Source of the DNA: Sanghuangporus weigelae | Lineage: Eukaryota > Basidiomycota > Agaricomycetes > Hymenochaetales > Hymenochaetaceae | NCBI GenBank assembly: GCA_033182465.1 | Contig: CP137319.1 | Span: 496,001-560,000 of the forward strand | Length of the DNA: 64,000 bases | Direction: 5' to 3' | In this document: in pieces, positions 1 to 12,264 of the stretch | Layout: every line of letters begins with the position of its first letter | Numbering within the stretch: the stretch's first letter is position 1 | The notes under the pieces: model-generated | Database searches by the model: none | What the model saw: only the letters and a program-made list of their open reading frames with translations | What the model was told of the DNA's origin: nothing | Made by a program: the position numbers and the translations under genes

Positions 1-850
1 CCGTTCGAGACAGGCAGATGAAGGAACTTGAGAATGAGGATGACCTAGTGAGCAAGGTCCCTGTCAGGTATGATTCGAATGTCCTTTCATGTCTATGGAT
101 GTGCCCGACTTATTACTTGGTAGAAACCTGCGTGCTAAGCTGTATAAAGAGTCGTACGAGTTCGTTCGGCAGCAACGTATCCAATGTCTCCTGCAGGGCG
201 CATGGTTCATCAACGGTATACCAGTCAACTCGTCGCATTCCAAAGACGCGCATAAGAGGCCGACTCGACCATGGAGGTTCATGCGACTGGACAATAGTCA
301 CAAATACCTTAATTATGTTGACAGCGCTGTGAAGTTCCAAGTCCGTAACGGGCTGGAGGATGTTCCCGATCGGATTGACATCTCGTTGATTACGGAGATC
401 GCTACGGGGACGTGCGCACCTCCGCCAAACGTCTTGAAAGAATACTTGGACATCCCGCCTCCGAGCACGCCGTTGCAGGTGTCTCCATTGTCGTTTTCGC
501 TGCTCACACCGGATGGGTCGCTTGCAGACCAAATCGCACCGGATCAGTCATGCTGGGCTGATTGGACGGACGGGTTGAATATGTTGAGGCATAATGGCGG
601 ACATGTAGCGACGCAAGAGACGGCGGGGTTCGTGCAAGCGTTGACGGAAATTGGGCTGAAGATCAAGTTACTCGGTGAGCTTCTCTTGTGAATTTGGATG
701 TATGATTTTTTCTGATGTGAAACCCGCGAACCTGCGATAACAGATCTTTCGGGTGAGAAAGTGGAAATACCGAGTGGGCTGATTGCAGGACCTCCACCAC
801 CTAACAATGATTTCTTCTTTTCCGATCTATCGTTTGATACCCAAGTGTAA
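1..850 (+). CDS. ELMO/CED-12-like protein, C-terminal part (5' end outside window)
   Basis: Three exons can be joined in frame: from the window edge to 67, 124-674 and 744-850, with GT-AG introns 68-123 and 675-743. The conceptual product has the C-terminal PH-like domain of ELMO/CED-12 proteins: an arginine-rich helix ending in FVRQQR, then LLQGAWF, a central strand region, the WTDGLNML signature and a proline-rich end (GPPPPPNNDFFF) before the stop. In animals this region of ELMO binds the DOCK-family Rac exchange factor and the proline-rich tail binds its SH3 domain, so the protein probably works in Rac/Rho actin signalling. The upstream ELMO domain and armadillo-like repeats would lie before position 1. 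The family call rests on the WTDGLN motif and the proline tail together; the start codon is not visible. Confidence 0.82.
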
Positions 851-1153
851 AATAAAAGCCGTTTCTTGTTTTGTGTATTGTAATGATGTTATTTAGTTGA
901 ATATTTTATTCGAACTTATTTGAGAAGAATGAAATGATATTGGCTAGTAGAGACAAGACAAAATCGTTAGGGAATGAATGAATGAATTGGACACGGGTAC
1001 GTAATGGGAAAATCTTGTGTCGGGTAAAAAATATGAATAAATATATGATATAAGCCGACAGAGTGCCGACGCGGCACACGAGACGCTCTTACCGCCACAC
1101 CAGCCTCGTTCTTTTCTTTACTTTTTCTTTACTTTCCTTTCTTTCTGGCCACC
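851..1153. other. Intergenic: ELMO-like 3' end and MTHFR promoter
   Basis: This 303-base gap holds the 3' untranslated region of the upstream gene (AT-rich, with TAATGATGTT and ATATTTTATT stretches) and the promoter of the next gene. A pyrimidine-rich block at about 1108-1147 (runs of TTTCTTTACTTT) lies just before the start codon, as is common in basidiomycete promoters. No RNA gene or other reading frame was recognised. Confidence 0.5.
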
Positions 1154-3423
1154 ATGAAAATCACTCAAAAAATCGAGCAAGCGACTAAGGACGATAGAGT
1201 ATGGTGGTCTTTCGAGTATTTCCCTCCTCGCACAGCTCAGGTACAGTATTACAACCTATGAGAAAGTTATCCCCGAAACTCACAAGTTGTGTTTCGGACT
1301 CTGAACATGCATACAGGGCTTGCAAAACCTTCTTGATCGTATAGAGCGCATGAGGGCTTTAGGCCCCGAGTTTATTGACATTACATGGTATGCCTTTCCT
1401 TGGCTTGAGAAAATAGGGTGAATGATTGAGCGGAAGTCTCACTCGCTCGCTTTCTCGTCCGATTTTTGCCTGGACGTATAAATTGGAACGATTAGGAATG
1501 CTGGAGGGCGGACGTCCGAGCTGACTTCGGAGATGGTGAAGACTTGTCAGAGTTTGATTGGGATTGAAACGTGCATGCATTTGACGTGTACTAATATGCC
1601 GAGAGACAAAGTCGATATTGCGCTCAGAGTACGTGGTCGGTTATGCCTCGAAGACATTTACGTTTGTTCATGGTGTGATATAAATTTTATAGGAAGCTAA
1701 GCAACATGGGTGTCGCAACATTCTGGCTTTGCGAGGCGACCCACCAATGGGCAAGGACGAATGGGAGGCCGTGGAGGGTGGGTTCGTACACGGCATCGAC
1801 CTGGTCAAGCACATACGCAAACTTTACGGAGACTACTTCGACATCGCCGTGGCCGGCTTTCCACAACATATGCTCCTCCCGCCCGACGAAATCGCCTTCG
1901 AGATGAAATGTCTCAAAGAGAAGATCGAAGCTGGTGTGAACTTCATCTTCACGCAGATGTTTTATGATGTCGATATGTTTATCGATTGGGCGAAGGCCGT
2001 TCGTGCTGCGGGGATCACTGTACCCATCGTTCCTGGCATTGCACCGATTCAGACATGGAACGGCTTTATGCGCGCTACGAGCCTTGCGAAGACGATCATT
2101 CCGAAACATTTCATGGATGCGCTCGAACCGCACAGGAACAATGATGAGCAAGTCCGTGCGATAGGAACGAAACTCGTTGCTGAGATGTGCAGGCGGATAT
2201 TGAAGGAGGATCTGGGCATTCGGGGTTTGCATTTCTATACTATGAACTTGGAGAAGGGGACGAAGATGCTGTTGGAAGAGCTCAACCTCGTTCCTCGCGT
2301 CGAGACTATCAAGCCTCTGCCGTGGCGACAGGTGCGTTCCAGACTCTCTCAAAATGTGATTCTGGATCTTTCTTACCCTTTCATCTCACAGTCCCTCACT
2401 CCGAACCGACGACAAGAAAGTATTCGGCCCATCTTCTGGGCGAACCGGACAAGGTCGTACATCGCTCGTACAGAAAACTGGGACGAGTACCCTAACGGGC
2501 GCTTCGGTGACTCGCGGAGTCCTGCTTTCGGCGACCTTGATGGGTATGGTGTCTGGATAAAGCAATCGGTTTGTTCACTTCAAAGTGACTCTTCCCGTAT
2601 ATTCGCTAAAACACCTCATACAGAAGGAGGAAGGTCACAAGATTTGGGGTTTCCCGACTATATTATCAGACATCGAAGACCTCTTCTACCGATTCTGTCG
2701 TTCGGAACTCCCCGCCCTCCCTTGGTCAGACGAGAAACCTGCTCCGGAGATGCTCGTCATCAGTGAACAACTTGCGAAGATGAACTCGCTTGGGTTCCTC
2801 ACGATCAACTCGCAACCCGCCGTGAACGGTGCTCCCTCAACGGACAAAGTGCACGGCTGGGGACCGGCTAATGGTTTCGTATATCAGAAGGCGTACCTCG
2901 AGTTCTTCGTGCAGCCTGATTTACTAGATGCGTTGCTGGTGCATATTGAGCGAGACCCGTTGATCACGTACTATGCGATCAATAAGCGTGGAGATCTGCG
3001 CACGAATACCCATTCCGACGGACCGAATGCGGTGACGTGGGGCGTTTTCCCTGGCAAGGAGATCATCCAACCGACGATCGTTGAGGCTGTTAGCTTTATG
3101 GCTTGGAAGGTTAGTCATTGCTCGTAGTACAGTGCTTGTGGCAGAAGAACTCAACGTACTTTATCATTTAGGATGAAGCATTCGAGCTTGGCCGTCAGTG
3201 GGCGAACATGTACGAGCCTGGCTCCGTATCACGGAAAGTGATTAACGACCTCATGGATACCGCGTTCCTCGTCAATATCGTGCATAATGACTTCAGGGAT
3301 TCTGATGCAATCTTCAAACCGTTCTTCCTCGCAGGAGAAACTTACAAGAAGCAGCGACAACAACAAGTATCCTCCTCCGAGACGCATTCCGAACCGAAAG
3401 TCATGGTTAACGGCATTCACTGA
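1154..3423 (+). CDS. MTHFR: Methylenetetrahydrofolate reductase
   Basis: Reduces 5,10-methylenetetrahydrofolate to 5-methyltetrahydrofolate, the methyl donor for methionine synthesis. Seven exons were placed: 1154-1240, 1317-1387, 1496-1628, 1693-2331, 2392-2568, 2624-3109 and 3172-3423, giving 614 aa, the usual eukaryotic length. The N-terminal TIM-barrel catalytic domain shows FEYFPPRT (substrate-binding start), HLTCTN, LALRGDPP and FTQMFYD. The C-terminal eukaryotic regulatory domain shows NGRFGDSRSPAFG, WGFPT, GWGPANG and NIVHNDF. The ATG at 1154 follows ACC at -3, a good context, and gives the short leader seen in this family. Introns 4 and 5 are short enough to be read through in one frame, but the translation only matches the family once they are removed. 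Yeasts have two paralogues (Met12 and Met13); which one this matches was not resolved. Confidence 0.95.
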
Positions 3424-3861
3424 TTCGTCATCCGCCCAATCGGATGCTGATGAACAAATTCAAAAAGAAATGATAACTTCTGCCGTTTTGGATTACTACT
3501 CGCTAATGAAAGATACCGACTCCGGAAGTTAACGCTGGAGCTTTATAACTATCCTCTCCCTGAGCTCGGAACTAATCTCCATAATCAATCCTTGGACACC
3601 GTGGTCAAGAAAGAAATGTATTCTTGCTTCGAAAAATGTAGATTTAGAATTTCTTTCTTCGTCCTTTTGCGTCCAATTCGTTGGTTTCTTTTGACCTTTT
3701 ACTTTATCTTTTTGGTGCATTTCGGGTTCAACCCCCGTTAGCATTACTCACTCACGCGCACCCCTGCTCCTCTCTGACCTCAATGTTCCTTGCATTATCA
3801 GCATACTCCCTCCCTTCGTCACCTTAGCCTCTGACGTCTGACGCATCGACACAATTTGACA

Positions 3862-3996
3862 CTGCACTGCATCAACTGCATCGTGGTTTTTCTGGCCCTT
3901 TTCTTTTTCCTGTCATACTTCATTTCACTTTATCTTGCATCCAACTGCATTGACCATACCCTCTTGCATCTGACCACTCTTGCATCAACTGCATGT
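3862..3996. repeat. Recurrent TGCATCAACTGCAT motif
   Basis: The 14-mer TGCATCAACTGCAT appears at about 3868-3881 and again at about 3981-3994. A one-base-longer variant, TGCATCCAACTGCAT, occurs at about 3936-3950, and related TGCATCTGACC and CACTGCACTGC pieces lie between them. TGCA at both ends gives each copy partial dyad character. The cluster could be a degenerate minisatellite or a set of protein-binding sites; nothing here decides between them. Confidence 0.55.
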
Positions 3997-5341
3997 GTAT
4001 TAGTAGTTATTAGTAGTACCTAGTTACTTTGTCAAGTAGGAAGATGTCATTGACATTGAATCCTCGAGTTCGGGGAAAGTTACTCAGTCTCAGTAAAACT
4101 GATTGGCCGTGATTGTAAACAAGCTTCCGATCAATGAGAATACTTTGGCTCCGCGAGATATCCAGTAGAAACCGATCATTTCCACAAACATCTTGGTAGA
4201 CTTGATAGGAGGTAAACTGCGCAATTGATGCAATCGGGGGGCTATGAGTCTCGCGTCTGGCGAGTTGACACAGAACTACGCGGATAGCAGGCAGAATAAT
4301 TTGCTGTACACATATCTCTATCTATTGTTCCTCTCACAATTTGTTTTTACAGACTACTCGTGGGCCGATAAAGCTTCCAGGTATTGGGGGGATCTGATTT
4401 CACTGTCCTGGACCTTGGATAATTCTTGCTTTACCTCTGCCGTTTCCAAACATTCTTATGGACTGATAATGGTTAGCTTGAAAAGAGCTCATCGACCGTC
4501 ATGGCGTCGTGACCACGACATTATTGGGTTTAGCAAACGGACGTATCCTTTCATTCAAAAAAAAAGTTAGATAGAATTCGGTTCGAAGTATAATATTCTG
4601 CCCATACGAGCTGCAAAGCAGACATAATATACAATGTCCCTTGCATGCCGGCCTTTCCCCAACAAGTTAAGAGCGATAACAATATGTTGAGGAATCATCT
4701 ATCCCCGCGGGAATGTTTTTATATGTTGGCGCCGCCTGTTTCTCCAGTTGGTCAAGACCAAACACAATGTGTCACGGAATTATTTGACCCGACGAAAAAC
4801 ACGGAAGTTTCGGCGGAGATTTATGAACGCTTTGACGAAACTGGTTTTGCGAACATACGGAAGTGATGATGACACCGTTGTCCTCTATGTCCGGCCTTGC
4901 ATTCGTCACTCGGGATGGCCTTCTTTGTGATTGCACTTGTAAATACGTCCGTAATATGTTCAAAGTGTGGGATATAAAGAGCCTCTCGTCTTCGCTGCGA
5001 ATCGACCATCAGTTCAAGTCTTCAGCAGCTCTCGATCAAGGACACTTACATCAAGAATAATGCCTCAGCAAGTTATTCTGTATCCCTTTCCAGACGACCG
5101 AATTGCCAACCATTACCTTATTATCTTTCTCGGTTCATTCTGGACGTGATGCATAAACAGCCGATCAGAATCATACGTCTACGTCTTGTCCCGACACCTC
5201 ACCTCTTGGCAGAGTAACCCACAAAAATCTCTATAGTATTCAGACCTATTATGAGCGGTACAGCCAGCACTGAGCGCAAACACCCTTAATCCGAGAAAGA
5301 GTAAGCGGACTCACCCTGTGTGCTTATTCAGAAGAAAAATC

Positions 5342-5590
5342 TACTAGATCCCTCTTCGAACCTCACAGCAAACATTGATAAGATTGAACGGGAGGCTGAG
5401 AAGAGCTCGGAGGCGCAGAGGGCAGAGCAGGAAGCTCGGAAGGATGCGGGTAGTAAGATCAAGGAGACGCTCAGCAAACGCGGTACCTTGTAAGTTACGT
5501 TCAAGAGCGATCAAGATTCTTGAAGTGCGTTGCGTATAATCCCGTCTCTGCTGCTCAGGCTGGTGCATTTGCTTACCGAAAGAAGTAAGT
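5342..5590 (+). other. Coding-like patch, possible two exons of an unrecognised small gene
   Basis: An open stretch at about 5334-5491 reads as a strongly hydrophilic helix (KIEREAEKSSEAQRAEQEAR, continuing into KIKETLSKRG) and ends at a good donor (TT followed by GTAAGT). An acceptor CTGCTGCTCAG at about 5560 is followed by a short open frame that stops by about 5590. Composition and splice signals look like a real Lys/Glu-rich exon, and an acceptor TTATTCAG precedes it at about 5333. No initiating exon was found: the nearest ATG, near 5250, reaches a stop after 12 codons. It may be a small gene with a missed first exon, or the remnant of one. Confidence 0.3.
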
Positions 5591-7279
5591 AGTCGAAAAT
5601 ATATCAAAGATTCTTGATTCGCAACAAATTCTTGTGGGATCTTGTGCTATGTATCAGTCCAAGAATGCCTCGCTCGCTGATGCAAGATGGGAATCGAGTC
5701 GTTCATCTCCATGATGCTCATCTAGAAAGGGAAAAAAAAAGTTCAATTCACAAGTACTTACTTGGTCGGAGAGTACTGATCATGAGTGACCGCACTTTTG
5801 CTACCTTTGCTATTCAAAATCAATCATCATGAGATCCGGATAAGTTAAGCGCGGATCAATATATATATAATATCATCCAAAAATGAAGAGAATACAAACG
5901 GCAATAGAAAAAAAAGTTTGTCTGTTGGTGGATATCCGTACCAGTCTACTAAAAGGAACCCCGCGATAGAGCGCATATCGCCGGGGTGAATGCTTTATGC
6001 GCCATATACCAATATGATAGAAAAACGGAAGTACCGAGCTGACAGACAAGCCGCGAAGGACAGAATCCTGTGTAGGAGCGAGATACACGGACGAGCGGAT
6101 TCAGTTAAGGTAAGAGCGAGTTCATCTCTGTGAAATTGCCAATTAGGCGTACAGTATGAATTTCAGACTGAGACACCGAACTCGATATACCCATCCTGAA
6201 TCCATGTAATTCGCCATCTCATTGGAAACATTCCCCAAACATCAGGCCTTCAACGTACTTGACGTGTACAAGCCACCGAGGCGATCGCCTTTCGTGCATT
6301 AGTACCTACAAGGCAGTGGCTATGCGTACGAATGTCTCCTGCTATCGATCTTCGGAAGAGATTATGCCCTGATATGCATCGGATCTGCAAAGATCGTCTT
6401 TAACCCCTGACATAGGAATGCAGAAAACACCTGATTCGCGAAAGAATACGAGAAGAACTAGACAGAGTTCGCACAGGAATTCGTAGGAAGGAGTGTTCGT
6501 GGAAAGAAAATCAGATTGAGAGAATGCTTCTGTTGACGTGAAAAGCAGGGTTGCGTAGGGTTGCGTCTACCTGCATGCAAGATAAAGGGAATCCACGCGC
6601 GTGGACGTGAACTATAGACCATAATCGAAACTTGAAGGCGAGCAAGTGGGTTAGTTTAAGTTGCATCCGTCAAGCCCGACACGGTCGCGGTAGAGATAGC
6701 TTCACAGCAGTAGAAGTATCCAGTGGCAGATGATACAGATTGATGAGAACGAGAGCCAGTTTTTCACAAAGAGAAGTTATCGGGAAGAGTAGAGCAAGAT
6801 TCTTGCTGATTCTTGCGGCGACAGTCGTGTCAAGACTTCTGGAAAAACAACCCATCAGGGTCGGGGAAATTCCCGGCGATCACTATTGCACGTGACTTAC
6901 TCAGAGTTTAGATGCAAAAGGCATTAATATACATTCATACTGTAGGAATAGAATGTCAAATCAAATGTCAAGCAGTCAGCTTTGTTGGCGACGGGTGAGA
7001 GGATGAGAGACGACAGGTCATTAAGAGCTCAATGGACGAGATGAGATGGCGGTTGATGAGAGATTGGCAACCGGATAGAATGAGGGTCCGTTCCCACGAG
7101 TATTGTAAACGAAATATAACGAATATGAATTACTTTTTTCTTGGGTCGCTTCTTGTTAAACGCGCCCAACGACCACCCAGCCGCGGTGACGAACGAGTGA
7201 GCGAGCCATCGACGCCGACGGGTGATTGGTGTTGAGCGTCGAAGGAACGACCAACTTGTCGAGCTGAGCTGAGCTGGGA

Positions 7280-10200
7280 ATGAACTCGCTCGGGTCAGGG
7301 TCCTACTCACCACAGATCCGTACCACTAGTCCCAGTCCCAGTCCTCATCCATCATCTTCTTCTTCAGCATCTCGCTCTACCCTTCCACGTCGCCCTCCTC
7401 GTCCTCCCCAGCCCCTATACCCCTCCGCCAACGTCGCAAAGCTCAATCCGCCAGCGACCCCGTCATCATTCACGGAACGAGCAACGGCTTTCTTCAAGCA
7501 GTCCCTTCGCGCGCGATCATCGGCCACCTCCCTCAACTCGTCCTACTCCACCCCATCAGCCGCTCTCTTCCCCGACCCGCCTCCCTCAAGCCATCCTTTT
7601 GCCACCATGGTTGCTGCTCCGGTGCCCGTCGTCTCCAGTCACGACGCTGAGGACGAGAAAGAATGTCCGGTTTGCCTCGAGCCGCTCAGTTTTAGTTTTC
7701 GGCTTCCGGGCGAAAAGCCACATGTCGTGCCAGACTGTGGACATGCTCTACATGAAGTACGCTTGCATGCACGTCTCCTCTATACTTAATGTTTCTTACA
7801 CCCCTATTTTGCTACTCTATTCAGGCATGTTTTACGGCCGTATATGGGCCTGCACCCAGCCAAGGCAGATCGGCAGCCCAGTTCCCACGCAAGTCAAATC
7901 TGGGTGTATGTGGTGTCTGCAGAAGGCCAATGAAAGTGTCCGATAGTGACACCGGCAAGAGCAACAGTGCGTATATACGGGACATTTCATGCGGGTACAA
8001 GTTAAAAATGTATTTGTGTGTTTAATTCTTGCCTTACAGAGCTCGCCGCTCTCACCGGGATGGGCGAGCGCAACACTGCTAACTTATATCCAGGCCGAGA
8101 GACACCGATTGGCGCGCGAGGCGCACAAACGCCGCATCCCCAGCAAAAGCCATTCGATCCAACAGAGGATGACCCGATTGAGCATACCGGGTCCATCAAG
8201 TCAGCGAACTCAGACCACGCTTCCTACATCGTTTCGCCCAGCATCCAGGTCAGACCAGAATTTTCGACAATAACCCGTACACATGAGCCGAGTCAGCCTC
8301 TGACTTGCATTGTCGTCATCGAGCTGCCGAGCCGGCGCACCTCATCCCATATACCGGGCCCGGTCATCACGGATGTGTATCGAAGTCCGTCCTCGCAAGG
8401 TCAGCACTCTGCTGGCGGGTTTGAGCGCCACGCAACGGGTGCGTCGAACCAGTCTGGGGGACGGTATGGCTACAGCGATTCTGCCTCCGAGACCATGAGC
8501 CGCAGACAGGGATCCCAGGGGTATAATGTTCGATCACCTTCTCCTGATCATCACAGCCAGCATCATCCTCGGGGATCCGTGGCAGACTCGGAAATAGACG
8601 CACCATATGATGCACATAACGGGATGATGAGGTCGAACCCTAACGATAATCCTTTCAAGACTATCACGGAGGACTTGCGGGCCCGTATCATCGACTGGAA
8701 AGGACATCCGTTATCTGGCCTCGGACCTCTCCAGATGTACGACTTGCTCTGTGTCCGACGAGACGCGCTGGTCCGAGAATTCTTCGTTTATCTTTTTAAG
8801 GAAGCCATCATTTGTGTGGAAGAGGAAAAGAAGCGAACTCTGGGACGATTTTTAGGCGGAAGCACTAGTAACTACGATTCCTCTGGTAGCGGTGGCGCCC
8901 CTGGGAAAGGCGTCCTTAAACTCAAAGGACGCATCTATATTCGGCACATCAAACAGGTCACTGATACCAGCGTCGCCGGTGAACTTAGTCTCACGATTGA
9001 TATGGAGGACGAGCGGCTTGAATCGTTTATTCTTATCTTCAAAGATAGGTCCAGTTTGGAAGCGTGGAAAGCGAATATTGCGGGCTTTGTTGCTATGCAT
9101 CAGCAGGCTGCTCAATCCTCTCAGACGGGTAACCGGTCCGTTCCTACACCAGATGTTGAGGAATTTGGCAACGGCGTTGGAAACCAGAGCAAGGCGATGC
9201 GTATGCTCAGCGGAAGCACGGCTACGACGTCCAGCTCAATGGATCGCGATAGTCTGTTGAACGGTAATGGATCCATCCGCTCTTCGTCCACTTCGCATGG
9301 ATCCATGATGAACCAGCCAATGGGGCGCATGCCCTTGCATCAGCAGCACAAACTTTCTCCATTGGGGGAAGATGATGAGCTCTACTCTGCAACGTCACCA
9401 TATGGTTCCTCGCCCACTGGCTTGGTCACTCCGCATTTGTCGAGCGGACCTTCAAACTCGTTAACTCCGATCCCTCATCCATCTTTGGATCTTATTCTGG
9501 TCGTTTCGCTGCCCCCGCCTACCGCGACTCCTTCAACTGCGGCTTTGAAGAATCGCGTGATTAAGAACACGCTTGACTTTGTCCTTCATTCGTTGGGACC
9601 GAAAGATCGTTTGAGCTTCGTTACTTTTGAGGTTGGACCAGGTGGGCGCGTGAGGAAGACGCCCTTCCTTAGTGTCGGACGGACGCAAAGTCGGCAACGG
9701 CTTCAGTCTTTCATCAGCGAAATTGGAAGCGGAGGCGATAGTGCGGGTGACGAGTTCCTCGTGCGCGGTGCAAAGGAAGAGAAAACGGATGTGGTCACTG
9801 CGGTGAATCATGGACTGGACGTGGTACTCCAAAGAAAGGCGCGTAATCCCACTGCGGGCATGTTGCTTGTGAGCGATGCGGCGGACAGTACGCGTCGTGC
9901 GCAAATGGATTTGGTCCTTGCACGCGCGGAGGCTGGCAACGTTCCGATTCACTCGTTTGGATATGGACGATCGCATGATCCTGCGTCGCTTTGGTTGATG
10001 TCGAACCACACTGGTGGGACGTACACTTTCGTCAAAGATTGGTGAGTACATTGGTCCTACTATAAGTATTGTCCGATAAAGGTACTAAATATTTTGATAA
10101 GGTATGATCTGCGAGACTGCGTCGCTGGATGCATAGGTGGCTTGATGTCCATCGGCATCCTCAACATGAAGCTCCACCTCAAAATCGTGGATGGCCACCG

Positions 10201-11197
10201 TTTCCGTATTCGCAAAGTATCTGGTGGTCCAAGCGCTATAGTCGCATCGGATGGGCGAAATGTCGACATTGAAGTCGGGGAGGTGCGATACGGCGAGAAA
10301 AAGGAGATGCTGGTAGAGTTGGAACTTGACAACAGTGAACAGCAGAATAACATGAACGGTCGCGGAGGCCATAACAGGCCGTTGAATGCGACCGATCAGT
10401 TCGTGCAGCGTATGGGTCTGGATGCTCTGACATTAGAAGATTCTGCTGACTTCGTAGATGGAATGATGGATCGTATGATTGACGAAGTCCCGGTCTTTGA
10501 AGTTGACGGTTCGTTCTTCGACCCTGCCGCCATCAAGCACGTATCGCGACTTGCGCATCCTGTGCTTCTTACGATCACGCTCATGCCGCCGTCGAGCAAC
10601 CGTCCACGCAGCCCTGCTCAGAGCGCATCTGATCCAGTCATTTTACGGCGCCGCATGGAGCTGTTGGCGTCCGACATGATCACTCGTGCACTTGTTCTCG
10701 TCTCACGCAAGAACTACCCGCAGGCCGCCAAGATCCTGAGTGAGACTCAGAGAATTCTGCACACCGTCTTGCAGAGCATCTCTCAAAGTCTGCCACCTCC
10801 CGGACCTGGCCAAGTCGGACCTACCATGCGCAATCGGAAGGAGATCCTTACTCTTTCTGCTGTCCGAGCGCTTCAAGCTGTCCTTGCGGATTTGCAGGTC
10901 CTCACCGAGGCGCTGGACGAGAACGTCGACATGTTCGCACATGATCAACGGAACTTTGGTGCTCAGCAGGTTCGTATCAATTGCTTAACCTTAACTTCCT
11001 TCCATTCTCATATATCAGCCTTTGATCAACGGTTTTCTGATGGTGCTGATGGTTTTTATTTATTTTCCGTCTAGGCTATGATATTGCGCGATCAGAAGAG
11101 CTGGAGTGGGCGAACGCCTACTGAGAAGCTGTTCTGGACTTCGGACAATTCCATCGAACTCGTCTCCCGAAGCACGGACTGGGTCGCGAGAGACTGA
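7280..11197 (+). CDS. RING-H2/PH/VWA protein, Far1/Ste5-like mating scaffold candidate
   Basis: Five exons (7280-7756, 7825-7966, 8040-10041, 10102-10969, 11075-11197) give 1203 aa. A Ser/Pro-rich basic N-terminus with a possible amphipathic helix (ERATAFFKQSLRAR) precedes a RING-H2 finger at about residues 130-200: ECPVC, then CGHALHEAC joined exactly across intron 1, then CGVC. A PH domain follows (about 424-557) and a VWA domain (about 688-880). The VWA begins DLILVVSLPPP, so the metal-binding DxSxS motif is missing. A C-terminal helical region follows. RING-H2, PH and a VWA without MIDAS in this order is the architecture described for Far1/Ste5 pheromone MAP-kinase scaffolds. The identification rests on architecture, not on alignment. 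The 5' end of exon 3 (8040-8260) is the least certain part of the model because a second frame is also open there. Confidence 0.8.
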
Positions 11198-12182
11198 TTG
11201 AAAAGTCCGGTCTCTCAGTTTCTTACCGCGCCTCACCGCGTACTGTCGTGTGTCGGGACTTGCGGCAGTTCTTGTCACTCGGCCTCCGTCGTACCACGTT
11301 TCATCGCGCGAACACTCAATCGACGTATTCTTTGGACTCTTCCGCATGTACGCCCAATATTCGTATACTTTGGGTCCCGGCTTCTTCTTCCTTTTCTTGA
11401 CGGACGTTTCTGTTTACTTCTTTCCTTAATCCTTATTGCCTTTCACCTTCTATTGCTGCTGTTAGCTTTACTACTTTGTTCACTCTGTTTCCTGTGTACA
11501 CTATGATAAGCTTTTCTCCTCATCCCTCATCCGGTGTTTCTCGCTCGTTTTGTCCGGGTTTTGTATTTACTCAAGAACGTGCTTCGCCTCTTACTCCGTT
11601 CTGCTTTCCCCGTATCTTTCTTCTGGTGGTGTCTGACCTTGTTGTCGCCTGCGACTGCTAGGCGTTGAGCTTTATGAGAGGGAATAAGCGTACGTACAAA
11701 TGCCTTTCTGACCTTCCTTTTATTCAGTTACCCCCCTGTTCCTTACCCGCTCGCGGCAAGCCGCTACGTAGATATCGAGTTGCTGACTTCCTTCTGGAGG
11801 CAGCTTCTTCTAAGCCCACGCTCATTCCTTTCCGCCTGTAAATCCTTCTCTGTTTGCTGCTCTCGTTTGTTGCTTTTTTCCCTCTCTACTTCTCCTTATG
11901 CTTATGGCCTCGTACGGTTGTAAAGTATCCTTTTCTTTCTTTTTCTCCTTTCATCTCCTTTGAGTAGCTTAGAATTGAGCACTGATGAGCTTCGGTGTTA
12001 GTAAATTGTGAGACTTTAGAATGGATTATGTTCTTTTCTTTTCTGGGCTGTCTTGAGTATTTATGCTTCGCATCGACTCGACTCACAGTTGTTGTGTTGA
12101 CAAGCCTTTGGCGTGTGGTCCAAGAAAGGCAATTAGATGACACGCTCCGGAATAAACAAAGCTAACTTCAATTGCATTTCAG
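11198..12182. other. Intergenic: scaffold 3' region and PUS1 leader
   Basis: The first 700 bases on the plus strand are unusually pyrimidine-rich, with long T/C runs and few purines (for example around 11360-11470 and 11820-11950), and no credible gene. The segment ends in GCTAAC and, 14 bases on, TTTCAG (11182+1000, i.e. about 12159-12182). This looks like the branch point and acceptor of an intron in the 5' untranslated region of PUS1. Confidence 0.5.
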
Positions 12183-12264
12183 TGATGAATTTATGCTTAG
12201 ATTTTTGAAGTTTTTAACTCCTCTGCGACCCAGTCGTCTCTTTGAATGTCCTTTGGCCTCTAAG

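Larger units (their letters stand above)
3424..7279. other. Long intergenic region, no gene established
   Basis: About 3.9 kb without a recognisable gene. It starts with the MTHFR 3' region and a stretch (about 3860-3996) where TGCATC(C)AACTGCAT recurs. Short open frames at 4244-4570 and 4645-4866 have no recognised domains and no convincing splice links. One coding-like patch at about 5342-5590 is listed separately. The last part, about 7100-7279, contains GC-richer sequence and the GAGCTGAGCTGAGCTGGG repeat next to the scaffold gene's start, and is likely its promoter and leader. Confidence 0.5.

Noticed and set aside
12172-12192. Earlier in-frame ATG of PUS1 (MHFSDEF)
   Set aside because: It lies inside the likely leader intron, whose acceptor is at 12181-12182, and its residues do not resemble a targeting signal.
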